Shown here in pieces: positions 17,594-25,207 of a stretch of 64,000 nt of DNA. The first letter of the stretch is position 1. Each line of letters starts with the position of its first letter. Under the pieces are notes generated by a model that was not told the DNA's origin, did not search any database, and saw only the letters and a list, made by a program, of their open reading frames with translations. The DNA comes from CAXSEF01 sp964236535 (lineage in GTDB: Bacteria; Pseudomonadota; Alphaproteobacteria; Acetobacterales; Acetobacteraceae): positions 79,784 to 143,783 of the forward strand of contig CAXSEF010000002.1 of the NCBI GenBank assembly GCA_964236535.1. The letters are read 5' to 3'. The position numbers and the translations under genes were made by a program.

Positions 17594-18670
17594 ATGGACC
17601 TGTTCACCTGCGGCCACTGCGGGCAGCGCCTCCACTTCGAGAACACCCGCTGCGAGAGCTGCGGCCACCGCCTCGGCTACCTGCCCGGACCCGGCCGGCT
17701 CGCCGCCCTCGAACCCGGCGACGGCGCCTCCTGGCGCGCCATCCCGCCCGCCGCACCCTCGCCGCCCGCACCGCCGCCCGCCGCACCCGTACCCCCCGCG
17801 CTCTGGCGCTTCTGCGACAACGCCGCCCTCGACGTCTGCAACTGGATGCTCCCCGCAGCCGACCCGCAGCGCCTGTGCGCCGCCTGCCGCCACAACCGCG
17901 TCATCCCCGACCTCGCCCGCCCTGACAACCGGCAGCGCTGGCATCGCATCGAGGACGCCAAGCACCGCCTGTTCCACACCCTGCTCCGCCTCCACCTCCC
18001 CCTCGCCGACCGCACCCAGGACCCGCGCTGCGGCCTCGCCTTCGACTTCATGGAAGACCTCCCCGGCTGGACCCGCGTCATGACCGGCCAGGACCACGGC
18101 GTCATCACCCTCGACATCACCGAGGCCGACGACGCCCTGCGCGAGGAGCGCCGCCGCCGCATGGGCGAACCCTACCGCACCCTGCTCGGCCACTTCCGGC
18201 ACGAAAGCGGACACTATTTCTGGGACCACCTCGTCCGCGACCAGCCGGCCCGCCTCGCCGAATGCCGCACCCTGTTCGGCGACGACCGCACCGACTACGA
18301 GGCCGCCCTGCGCCGCCACTACGCCCAAGGCCCGCCCGCCGACTGGCAGGACCGCACCATCAGCGCCTACGCCACCGCCCACCCCTGGGAAGACTTCGCC
18401 GAAACCTGGGCACACTACCTGCACATCATCGACACCCTCGAGACCGCCCGCGCCTTCGGCCTCGACCCGCCCGCCCGCCACGCCGCCATCGACTCCCGGG
18501 CCGCCGCCATCGAGCCCATCATCCAGGCTTGGCTCCCCTTGGTGTTCGCCATGAACAGCCTCAGCCACAGCATGGGACACCCCGACCTCTACCCCTTCGT
18601 CCTCTCGCCCCCCGTCGTGCGGAAACTCGGGTTCATCCACGACCTGGTGCGGCCGTTCGCCGCCGCGTGA
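17594..18670 (+). CDS. Putative zinc-binding metallopeptidase with N-terminal zinc ribbon
   Basis: The 358-residue protein has an N-terminal zinc ribbon (CGHCGQRLHFENTRCESCGH, residues 5-24), a Pro/Ala linker, a second Cys cluster (CNWMLP...LCAACRHN) and a peptidase-like core. The core has the HExxH-like motif FRHESGHYFWDHL near residue 203 and a downstream glutamate in PWEDFAETWAHYLHI. This layout is typical of a conserved bacterial family annotated as putative zinc-binding metallo-peptidase. No substrate is known to me. It lacks a signal peptide and should be cytoplasmic. It is 146 bases after the acetyltransferase; the gap is GC-rich and featureless. Confidence 0.88.
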   Translation: MDLFTCGHCGQRLHFENTRCESCGHRLGYLPGPGRLAALEPGDGASWRAIPPAAPSPPAPPPAAPVPPALWRFCDNAALDVCNWMLPAADPQRLCAACRHNRVIPDLARPDNRQRWHRIEDAKHRLFHTLLRLHLPLADRTQDPRCGLAFDFMEDLPGWTRVMTGQDHGVITLDITEADDALREERRRRMGEPYRTLLGHFRHESGHYFWDHLVRDQPARLAECRTLFGDDRTDYEAALRRHYAQGPPADWQDRTISAYATAHPWEDFAETWAHYLHIIDTLETARAFGLDPPARHAAIDSRAAAIEPIIQAWLPLVFAMNSLSHSMGHPDLYPFVLSPPVVRKLGFIHDLVRPFAAA

Positions 18671-18888
18671 GCGAAGCAAGCAAGGCCAGAGGCGCCGCCT
18701 CTGGACTCCGCCAGGGCGAGCCGCCCTGGACCGGCCTCCTTGCGCCCAGACCCGCCAAAGCCCTCGATGCCTTCGAACACCCGGTTCTTAAACACAGGGA
18801 TTCCAGAGGCTCAGCCTTTGGCGGAGTCCAGAGGCAGAGCCTCTGGCCTTGCTTGCCCAGCCGATCCCGCTCAGGACCGGTTGGTATC
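18668..18888 (+). mobile_element. MITE-like repeat, copy R7
   Basis: It starts at the metallopeptidase stop with GCAAGCAAGGCCAGAGGCGC. It carries hairpins CCAGAGGC-GCC-GCCTCTGG and CCAGAGGC-AGA-GCCTCTGG, and ends with CAGGACCGGTTGGTATCAG, the family's right terminal inverted repeat. The left terminus is missing or eroded. Confidence 0.8.
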
Positions 18889-18961
18889 AGGTCGACGAAG
18901 CCGTCATGCCCCGATTAACTGGTTTCAAAGTCCCCGGCCTCTGTCCGGGCAAGGCCCGGCC

Positions 18962-20068
18962 TCACCAGGCCCGGACCGACGCCCCGCCGAACACCACGGC
19001 CTGCCGCATGCCGGGCGTGAACAACGCGTACAGCCGGAACCCGGTGGCCGCGCTGGCGTCGTCGAGCGCGGCGCGGTGCTCGGGCGACAGCACCACGTCC
19101 AGCGCCGCCACGTTGTCGGCCACCTGCTCCACGCGGCTTGCGCCCATCAGCGCGCAGGCAACCCCCGGCCGGCCCAGCACCCAGGCCAGCGCCACGTTCG
19201 CCGGGCTGTGGCCCGCTGCCCCGGCGACCCGGCGCAGCACCTCCACGATCGCCCAGTTCCGCTCGGTGAACAGGCTGTCGCCGAACGGGTTGGCGCCGTC
19301 CAGGCGCTTGTCGCCCGCCGGCCGCGCCTCGCCGGCCACCGCCGCGTCGCGCGGCAGCCCGCCGGCCAGGGGACCCGCGGCCTCGACGGTCGCGCGGTCG
19401 TACTTGCCGGTCAGCAGGCCGTAGGCGAGCGGGCTCCACGGCACCAGCCCCATGCCGCTGTCCGCCGCAAGCGGCACATGCTCGTCCTCCGCGTCGCGGT
19501 TCACCAGCGAGTAGAACAGCTGCAGCGCGACCGGCCGCGCCACCCCGTGCGCGGCCGCCAGCACCGCCAGCTTGGCGCACCACCAGGCCGGGGCGTTCGA
19601 CACCCCCCAGGTGCGGATCTTTCCCGCACGGACCAGGCCCGCCATCGTCTCCAGGACCTCCTCGGCCGGCGTGACGCCGTCCCAGACATGCAGCCAGTAC
19701 AGGTCCACGTAGTCCGTCCCCAGCCGGCGCAGCGATCCCTCCAGCGCGCGATGCAGGTGCTTGGCCCCCGCGCCGCCGGCATGCGGGCCCTGCCCCGCCG
19801 CGAACCCCGCCTTGGTCGCCAGGACGATGCTGTCGCGCAGGCCACGCTCGGCGATGAAGCCGCCCAGCATCTCCTCGCTACGCCCGCCGGCATAGACGTC
19901 GGCCGTGTCGACGAAATTGCCGCCGGCCTCGACATAGGCATCGAACACCGCCCGCGACACGTCCTCCCCCGACCCCCAGCGCGCGGTGCCGAACGTCATC
20001 GTGCCGAGCGCGAGCGGGCTCACGACCAGACCGGAGCGCCCGAGGGCACGATAATCGGTGAGCGGCAT
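18962..20068 (-). CDS. Aldo/keto reductase
   Basis: The 368-residue enzyme is an NADPH-dependent TIM-barrel oxidoreductase. It shows the family start YRALGRSGLVVSPLALGTMT, NFVDTADVYAGGRSEEMLGG (catalytic Asp and Tyr), VLATKAGFAAGQG (catalytic Lys), DLYWLHVWDGVTP (catalytic His) and VPWSPLAYGLLTGKYDR. The ATG at 20068 is preferred because GGAA lies 8 bases upstream; an in-frame ATG at 20080 is also possible. It is divergently arranged with a tetR-family gene 77 bases away, a layout that usually means the regulator controls the reductase. Substrate is unknown. Confidence 0.92.
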   Translation of the reverse strand: MPLTDYRALGRSGLVVSPLALGTMTFGTARWGSGEDVSRAVFDAYVEAGGNFVDTADVYAGGRSEEMLGGFIAERGLRDSIVLATKAGFAAGQGPHAGGAGAKHLHRALEGSLRRLGTDYVDLYWLHVWDGVTPAEEVLETMAGLVRAGKIRTWGVSNAPAWWCAKLAVLAAAHGVARPVALQLFYSLVNRDAEDEHVPLAADSGMGLVPWSPLAYGLLTGKYDRATVEAAGPLAGGLPRDAAVAGEARPAGDKRLDGANPFGDSLFTERNWAIVEVLRRVAGAAGHSPANVALAWVLGRPGVACALMGASRVEQVADNVAALDVVLSPEHRAALDDASAATGFRLYALFTPGMRQAVVFGGASVRAW

Positions 20069-20145
20069 GGCATATTCCATAGCGGTTGATACAGAACGCC
20101 TAGCATCGCTTGCCCGCCCGCACCACCTATTTCATAGTGCGCCCT
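20069..20145. promoter_or_regulatory. Divergent promoter region of aldo/keto reductase and TetR genes
   Basis: The 77-bp region between divergent starts contains CTATTTCATAG (20128-20138), an 11-bp palindrome with 4-bp arms. A related half-site CTATGG overlaps the regulator start. Near the reductase start is ATTCCATAG, the inverted equivalent. These repeated CTAT/ATAG half-sites are a candidate TetR operator. The assignment is by inspection only. Confidence 0.4.
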
Positions 20146-20805
20146 ATGGAAAGCCAGGATCGCCCGCCGCGCCGCAGGATCGGCCGCCCGCTGTCCTTCG
20201 ATCGCGAGGCGGCCCTGCACCAGGCGATGCTGCTGTTCTGGCGACACGGCTACGAGGCGACCTCGCTCGCCGAGCTGACCGCGGCGATGGGCGTGACCCC
20301 GCCCAGCATCTACGCGGCCTACGGCGACAAGAAGCGGCTGTTCCTCGAAGCGGTCCGGCGCTACCTGACGCTGCCCGCCGAGCCAGGCCAGGCCGCCGCA
20401 CCCGCCGGGACCGCGCGGCAGGCCGCCCTCGACCTGCTGCAGGGCGCAGCAGTCCGCTTCACCGGGCCGCACACCCCCCCGGGCTGCCTGGTCGCCACCG
20501 CGGCCATCGGCTGCTCGCCCGCCGCGGCCGACGTCCAAGCCGAGCTGTCCGCGATCCGCCACACCGCCGAGCGGATGCTGCGCGAGCGCATCGGCCAGGC
20601 GATCGACACCGGCGAACTGCCCGCACCGACCGACTCCGCAGCCCTGGCCGCGCACGTGATGGCGGTCGTCCAGGGCATGTCCACCCTGGCGCGCGACGGC
20701 GCGCCGCGCGACAAGCTCATGCGCCTCGCCGCCACCGCGATGCAGGCCTGGCCGCAGCCGAACCCGCCGCCGTCGCCCGGACGACCACCGACGCCGCAAC
20801 CCTGA
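20146..20805 (+). CDS. TetR/AcrR-family transcriptional regulator
   Basis: This 219-residue regulator has a typical TetR helix-turn-helix: ALHQAMLLFWRHGYEATSLA followed by ELTAAMGVTPPSIYAAYGDK and RLFLEAVRRY. The ligand-binding half includes GCLVATAAIGCSP and AAHVMAVVQGMSTLARDGA, as in the AcrR/YjdC-like subgroup. The C-terminus is a Pro-rich tail. An upstream in-frame TTG (20110) is possible. It probably represses the divergent aldo/keto reductase in the absence of an electrophilic or aldehyde inducer, which is inference from arrangement. Confidence 0.92.
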   Translation: MESQDRPPRRRIGRPLSFDREAALHQAMLLFWRHGYEATSLAELTAAMGVTPPSIYAAYGDKKRLFLEAVRRYLTLPAEPGQAAAPAGTARQAALDLLQGAAVRFTGPHTPPGCLVATAAIGCSPAAADVQAELSAIRHTAERMLRERIGQAIDTGELPAPTDSAALAAHVMAVVQGMSTLARDGAPRDKLMRLAATAMQAWPQPNPPPSPGRPPTPQP

Positions 20806-20857
20806 CGCCAGCCGCGCCCGTCCCCGGAACCCGCTCCCGCCCGCAAACGACGCGTCC

Positions 20858-21193
20858 CTACCCCTGCAGCCGGAACCGCGCCGACGCCAGCACATCCCCC
20901 GCCACCGCCGCGGCCACCGCCTCCCGCCCCGCCGGCGTCCGCGTCACCGCCACCACCCGCCCGAACGCCGGCACCTCGCCCCGCGCCCGCGCCAGGAACA
21001 ACCGGCCGAGCGCCCGCCCGGCATCGCTGCGCGGCACGCAGCACGCGCACCCCATCGCATGCACCCCGGCCTGCACCCCGAACCGCGCCGCAGCCCCCGC
21101 CGGCAACGCCCCCTCGCCCTCCAGCAGCAGCGCATCCCCCGGCCCCGCCGCCTCGCGCGCGCCCAGCAGCACCGGTATCCGCCCGTCGCCCAT
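20858..21193 (-). CDS. Conserved-looking hypothetical protein with Cys cluster
   Basis: The 111-residue product from ATG 21193 has a balanced, non-repeat composition that distinguishes it from shadow frames. It contains GDALLLEGEGALPAGAAARF, then HAMGCACCVPRSDAGRALGR, then FLARARGEVPAFGRVVAVT and a C-terminal AGDVLASARFRLQG. The CxCC motif could bind metal. I do not recognise a named family. The region between its start and repeat R8 is short. The protein has no signal peptide and no membrane segment. Confidence 0.55.
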   Translation of the reverse strand: MGDGRIPVLLGAREAAGPGDALLLEGEGALPAGAAARFGVQAGVHAMGCACCVPRSDAGRALGRLFLARARGEVPAFGRVVAVTRTPAGREAVAAAVAGDVLASARFRLQG

Positions 21194-21279
21194 CCGCCGC
21201 CCCCCGCCAGACCCACGCCCGACATGGGCAGCACGCAGCGCCCCGGCCAGGGTCGGCAGCGCCCCGGCATGGCCGGCGC

Positions 21280-21362
21280 AGCGAAGCAAGGCCGGGCTCT
21301 GCCCGGACCCGCAAAGGGCCGGCGGCCCTTTGATCCCATTCTCTGGGGACCCATCCTGTCGA
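21280..21362 (+). repeat. Dispersed repeat, copy R8 (partial)
   Basis: It contains GCAAGGCCGGGCTCTGCCCG, the stem AAAGGGCCGGCGGCCCTTTG and GGGACCCATCCTG, matching the left and middle modules of the family. It lies upstream of the RTX-like gene. From 21363 to 21590 I see nothing coding and no clear promoter. Confidence 0.65.
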
Positions 21363-21590
21363 TCCGATGACCGGGCCACTCGGCGGCGGTGGGCAGCCGT
21401 GCACTCGCAAGCCGCCCGCCGTGAGTGTCCCAAGGTCTGTTCGTCGCTCACGCAGCCCGGAATGCGACTGATCATCCGGTCGCCGAGCGAAATCCATCAG
21501 CATGCGCAAGAAGACACACATCCTGCGGCAGGGCCTGCTACAGGAACGTTCCTCCGTGGTTCCATCCGTCATGAAAACGGGACGCGTCCG

Positions 21591-23192
21591 ATGACAACAA
21601 CGACCTGGATCGCCGGCTCGGGCGACTGGAACACCGCGTCGAACTGGAGCAACGGTGTGCCCACGGCCGCCGATGCCGCCGTGTTCGCGGATAATCCTGT
21701 GCCGAGCAGCGGGTCCTACACCGTCAGCGGCGGCGGTGCCGCCGCCTCGCTCACCATCACCCCGGACCCCGCCAGCGACGCGCCGTTCTTCTCGGGCACG
21801 CTCACGATCGGCGCCTTCACCGACGACGCGGTGGACGCGCACCTGCTCGGCGCCGCGGCGCTCGCCTTCACGTCGGCAACGATCTCGGCCGGCGCCCAGT
21901 TCGAGGTGCAGGCCGGCGCCACGCTCGGCAACGGTCCGCTCGCCCTCGACAACGGGACCCTGACCGGAACGCTCGACACGCTGACGAACCCGATCGCGCT
22001 TGCGGGCAGCGACGTTGTCGCCGCCAACGGGACCTTGGCGGGGGCGATCACCGGCACCGGCGTGCTGCAGCTGACCGGCACCGTGGTGCTGGAGAATTCT
22101 GGCAACACCTACTCAGGCGGAACCGTGATCGGCCCCGCCAGCGTCTTCGACCTCGCCGCCGCCACCGTCCGGACCCAGGTCGAGCTTGCCGCCACAGGCG
22201 CGGCGGGCACCGGACCACTCGTTCTGGGCGGCGGCACGCTGACGCTGGATCGCGGCGTGACCGTCGGGCCGATCACCGCCGGATTCGACGGCGGCGCGGA
22301 GATCGACGCCACCGACCAGACAACCTCAGTGTTCGCCGGCCCGCTTGGGCTCGCCTACAACAACGGCAGCGGCCACGCCCTGCTCGTGGGCGCCATTTCG
22401 CCCGGCCCGGAGTTTACCGGCGAGGGCCTCGACGTCTTCGGAGGCATGACGGTGCAGGGCGGCACCGGCAGCGTCACGGTGTTCGGCGGCAACGGCACCG
22501 GCTTGTTCTACGGTGGGTCCGCCGGCAACAACATCCTGATCGGTGGCGCCGACCTGTCCGCCTACTCGGTGGGAAGCGGTTACGCGCAGCAGGCTGGTGT
22601 CACGGCCTACGCCCCCGGACCATCCACCCTGTTCGCGGGCGGCGACAACGACCTCCTCGTCGCCACCGGCACCGACAACGCCCAGCCGACCGACCCTTCC
22701 GGAAGCTTCAACACCCTGGTCGCCGCCACCGGCAGCGAGACCCTGACCGGCGCCGGCTCCACCGGCCAGAACCTGTTCTTCGGCGGCACCGGCGCGGACG
22801 TCATCGCGGCCGGCGGCGGCGCGAGCACGATCGTGGCCGGCAGCGGCGCCGCCACGATCAGCGGCGGTGCCGGCGGCACGGCGATCTTCGCAGGCAGCGG
22901 CTCCGACCTCATGCTCGGCGGCACCGGCGCCGACTACGTCCAGGCCGGCGCCGGCAACGCCACCCTGTTCGCGGGCGCAGGCATGGACCTCATCGGCGTG
23001 ATCGACGGCCAGGCCGGGGGCAGCCTGGTCGTCTCCGGCTTCCGCCCCGCATCGGACCGCATCTCGGCCCAGGGTTACGCCGCCGCTCCCACCGTCGCCT
23101 CGGCAGGGGGCAACACCGTGCTCGGCTTCGCCGACGACACCCGCATCACGCTGCTTGGCGTGACTTCGCTGCCGGGCGGGGCGCTTTCATGA
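21591..23192 (+). CDS. RTX-like glycine-rich repeat protein, probable type I secretion substrate
   Basis: The 533-residue acidic protein begins with MTTTTWIAGSGDWNTASNWS, typical of secreted beta-strand proteins. Residues about 10-250 are Ala/Gly/Thr-rich beta repeats. Residues about 310-480 hold degenerate glycine-rich nonapeptides such as FFGGTGADVIAAGGGASTIV and GGTGADYVQAGAGNATLFAG, related to calcium-binding RTX repeats. No cleavable signal peptide and almost no Cys are present, and the C-terminus is short and uncharged, as expected for a type I secretion substrate. The nearest exporter is the HlyB/HlyD pair 5 kb upstream. The ATG at 21591 is the best start. Its function may be adhesion or surface-layer formation; that is inference. 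Confidence 0.8.
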   Translation: MTTTTWIAGSGDWNTASNWSNGVPTAADAAVFADNPVPSSGSYTVSGGGAAASLTITPDPASDAPFFSGTLTIGAFTDDAVDAHLLGAAALAFTSATISAGAQFEVQAGATLGNGPLALDNGTLTGTLDTLTNPIALAGSDVVAANGTLAGAITGTGVLQLTGTVVLENSGNTYSGGTVIGPASVFDLAAATVRTQVELAATGAAGTGPLVLGGGTLTLDRGVTVGPITAGFDGGAEIDATDQTTSVFAGPLGLAYNNGSGHALLVGAISPGPEFTGEGLDVFGGMTVQGGTGSVTVFGGNGTGLFYGGSAGNNILIGGADLSAYSVGSGYAQQAGVTAYAPGPSTLFAGGDNDLLVATGTDNAQPTDPSGSFNTLVAATGSETLTGAGSTGQNLFFGGTGADVIAAGGGASTIVAGSGAATISGGAGGTAIFAGSGSDLMLGGTGADYVQAGAGNATLFAGAGMDLIGVIDGQAGGSLVVSGFRPASDRISAQGYAAAPTVASAGGNTVLGFADDTRITLLGVTSLPGGALS

Positions 23193-23664
23193 GCGGACCC
23201 GGGGCAAAACCCGCCAGGACGGACCAGACCGAACCACGCCGCCCACGGGCCGGCCCGCCGACACGGGATACCTCGGTGGTTTGAGAGATCGCGTCTCGGC
23301 AACCTGATCGGCCAGCGCGCCGGACACAGCCCCCGCTTCGGGCCCGGATCGGTCAACCGGCAGTATCCTGACGGCCGAAGCGGGCGACAGGCTGCCGATG
23401 CCCATGCGTTGCGTGGCGAGGCTGCCGTGTCCGGCCGCCTCGTGGAGGCGAGCGGCTGGACACCCTGGTAGATCGCGCCTCGACGCACGGCGTCGCAGCC
23501 GTGCGATCAATCCGGCGGGCGACCGGTTCCGCTCCGCGCACCGAAGCGGACCGGGACCTCACCACCCATGCGGTCTCCGCTTCAGCCGGGGATACCTCAC
23601 CGAGGCGCCAGCCCGGTCCAGCAAAAGGCGACCAGGCAATCGGCGGCTCGGTTGGGAACGCCTT
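23193..23664. other. Intergenic region without recognisable gene
   Basis: These 470 bases downstream of the RTX-like gene contain no ORF I can support. Two similar blocks (GGGATACCTC at about 23268 and 23588) and an imperfect stem around 23523-23556 (GGTTCCGCT...AAGCGGACC) suggest decayed repeats. One minus-strand frame (23187-23510) is Arg-rich and looks like chance. Confidence 0.5.
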
Positions 23665-23913
23665 GTCGCGGCCTCAGGCATCGAGCTGGAGGCGAAGCGG
23701 GGCTGGGTTCCCCCTCCGCCCGTGTTCCCCCGGCCGGAGCGGGGCCGTGGGAACCTTGCGCGGTCTACGCCGGGACCCGCCCAAGACCTGAGGCCCCTGG
23801 AAACAACGTCTCCCACGCAAATGGATTCCAAAGGCCAAGCCTTTGGCGGAGTCCAGAGGCAGAGCCTCTGGCCTTGCTTGCCCAGCCGGTCACGCTCAAG
23901 ACCGATCGATACA
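23665..23913 (+). mobile_element. MITE-like repeat, copy R9 (near full length)
   Basis: This is one of the most complete copies. The left end GGCCTCAGGCATCGAGCTGG is an eroded form of the left terminus. It then has CCCCCTCCGCCCGTGTTCC, GGAACCTTGCGCGGTCTACG, ATGGATTCCAAAGGCCAAGC with an 8-bp CAA-loop hairpin (CCAAAGGC/GCCTTTGG), the AGA-loop hairpin CCAGAGGC/GCCTCTGG, and the right end GGTCACGCTCAAGACCGATC. Length is about 249 bp. It sits between the RTX-like gene and the ArsR-methyltransferase gene. Confidence 0.85.
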
Positions 23914-23999
23914 ACCAGAACACAAGCTGGCACCGCCCCATGTCGCCTGGCTGACAGGCGCCTGAAGAAACGGCATCCGAGCCGCACCGCCCGTTGACG

Positions 24000-24032
24000 G
24001 ATCCGGGCAGAGCCCAGCCTTGCTTCGCCCGC
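24000..24032 (-). repeat. Dispersed repeat, copy R10 (fragment, reverse)
   Basis: The fragment GGGCAGAGCCCAGCCTTGCT is the reverse complement of the family's left module. It lies 40 bases upstream of the palindromic operator in front of the ArsR-methyltransferase gene. Confidence 0.6.
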
Positions 24033-24074
24033 CTACCGACACCCCGATCCCGAGAACGAACCTCCTGCTCCACT

Positions 24075-24098
24075 GGACATAAGCATATGTTTATGTCC
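24075..24098. promoter_or_regulatory. 24-bp palindromic operator upstream of ArsR-methyltransferase gene
   Basis: The half-sites are GGACATAAGCAT and ATGTTTATGTCC. Eleven of twelve positions are complementary. The site ends 10 bases before the ATG of the ArsR-type gene, as expected for autoregulation. Its ATAAnnnATATnnnTTAT-like core resembles sites of ArsR-family regulators of methionine/SAM recycling (SahR type). It is one of the few AT-rich spots in this region. Confidence 0.75.
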
Positions 24099-24108
24099 TA
24101 ACCACCCC

Positions 24109-25050
24109 ATGGACGACCTGATCGCCAGCCTGCGCGCCGCCGCCGAGCCCACCCGGCTCCGCCTGCTGGCGCTCGCCGCCCGCGGCGCCTTCTGCGTCAC
24201 CGAGTTCGTCGAGATCCTCGGCCAGTCCCAGCCCCGGCTCTCCCGCCACCTCCGCCTGCTGTGCGACGCCGGCCTGCTCGACCGCGCGCGCGAGGGCGCC
24301 AACGTCTGGTTCGGTGTCCCGCACGGCACCGGCGCCGGCGACCTGGTGCACGCCCTGCTCTCCCGCCTGCCCGACGCCGACCCCACCCTGGAGGCCGACC
24401 GCCGCCAGGCCGCGCGCGTGCTCGCCGAACGCGCCCGCATCGCCTCTGACAGCTTCAACCGCCAGGGCGCCGACTGGGACGAGATGCGCGCCCTCGGCCT
24501 GCCTGCCCCCGCCGTCGAGGCTGCCCTCCTCGCCCTCCTCCCCGGCGGCAGCCTCGGCCGCGCGCTGGACATCGGCACCGGCACCGGCCGCCTGCTGGAG
24601 CTGCTCGCCCCGCGCGCCGCCTCCGCCACCGGCGTCGACGCCAGCCGCGCCATGCTCGCGCTCGCCCGCGCCCGCCTGGCGACGCTCGACCGCCCGAACT
24701 GCGCGGTCCGCCACGGCGACATGTACCGCCTGCCGTTCCCCGACCGCCATTTCGACCTGGTCGTCCTGCAGATGGTCCTGCACTACGCCGAGAACCCGGA
24801 GGCCGCCCTCGCCGAAGCCGCCCGCGTCCTCGCCCCCCGCGGTCGCCTCGTCGTCATCGACCTCGCCGCCTACGACGCGAGCCCCACCGCGCACGCCCTG
24901 GCCCACCGCTGGCCCGGCTTCGCCGACGCCGGGATGGCCCGCCTGCTCGCCAGCGCCGGCCTGGACGCCGCCACCCCCAGCGTCGTCCCCGGCCCCCTGG
25001 AGATCCGCCTGTGGTCCGCCCACGCTCCGGCCCTGGCGCAGGTCGCATGA
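24109..25050 (+). CDS. ArsR-family regulator fused to SAM-dependent methyltransferase
   Basis: The 313-residue protein combines an N-terminal ArsR winged helix (residues 1-90; ARGAFCVTEFVEILGQSQPR then LSRHLRLLCDAGLLDRAREG) with a class I methyltransferase (about 125-300). SAM motif I is ALDIGTGTGRLLELLAPRAA, followed by the acidic GVDASRAM and the motif VLAPRGRLVVIDLAAYDASP. Proteins of this layout commonly sit beside metF/metH and are thought to sense SAM or SAH. Here metH is 157 bases downstream with only a repeat between; metF is absent from this spot. A strong palindrome precedes the gene. Whether the methyltransferase domain is a sensor or an enzyme is not known. Confidence 0.88.
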   Translation: MDDLIASLRAAAEPTRLRLLALAARGAFCVTEFVEILGQSQPRLSRHLRLLCDAGLLDRAREGANVWFGVPHGTGAGDLVHALLSRLPDADPTLEADRRQAARVLAERARIASDSFNRQGADWDEMRALGLPAPAVEAALLALLPGGSLGRALDIGTGTGRLLELLAPRAASATGVDASRAMLALARARLATLDRPNCAVRHGDMYRLPFPDRHFDLVVLQMVLHYAENPEAALAEAARVLAPRGRLVVIDLAAYDASPTAHALAHRWPGFADAGMARLLASAGLDAATPSVVPGPLEIRLWSAHAPALAQVA

Positions 25051-25051
25051 G

Positions 25052-25200
25052 CGGGCCGCCAGAGGCAAGCCGCTGGAATCCATCAATCAAGCCCCGGGGC
25101 ACCCTCGCACGGCCGGGTGCCCCCAACCAGATGCCAGTCCAGGGCGGCCCGCCCTGGCGGAGTCCGGAGGCAGAGCCTCTGGACTTGCTTCCTCCTGAGG
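25052..25200 (+). repeat. Dispersed repeat, copy R11
   Basis: The copy fills the ArsR-methyltransferase/metH gap. It contains CCAGAGGC-AA-GCCGCTGG (eroded stem), a GGCACCC/GGGTGCC stem, TCCAGGGCGGCCCGCCCTGG (hairpin), and GGAGTCCGGAGGCAGAGCCT followed by CTTGCTTCC. It occupies the position where metF is often found in relatives, but there is no trace of metF coding sequence in it. Confidence 0.75.
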
Positions 25201-25207
25201 ACCCGTC

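Noticed and set aside
23187..23510. Minus-strand gene downstream of the RTX-like gene
   Set aside because: Arg-rich frame without motif, overlapping the RTX-like gene end.
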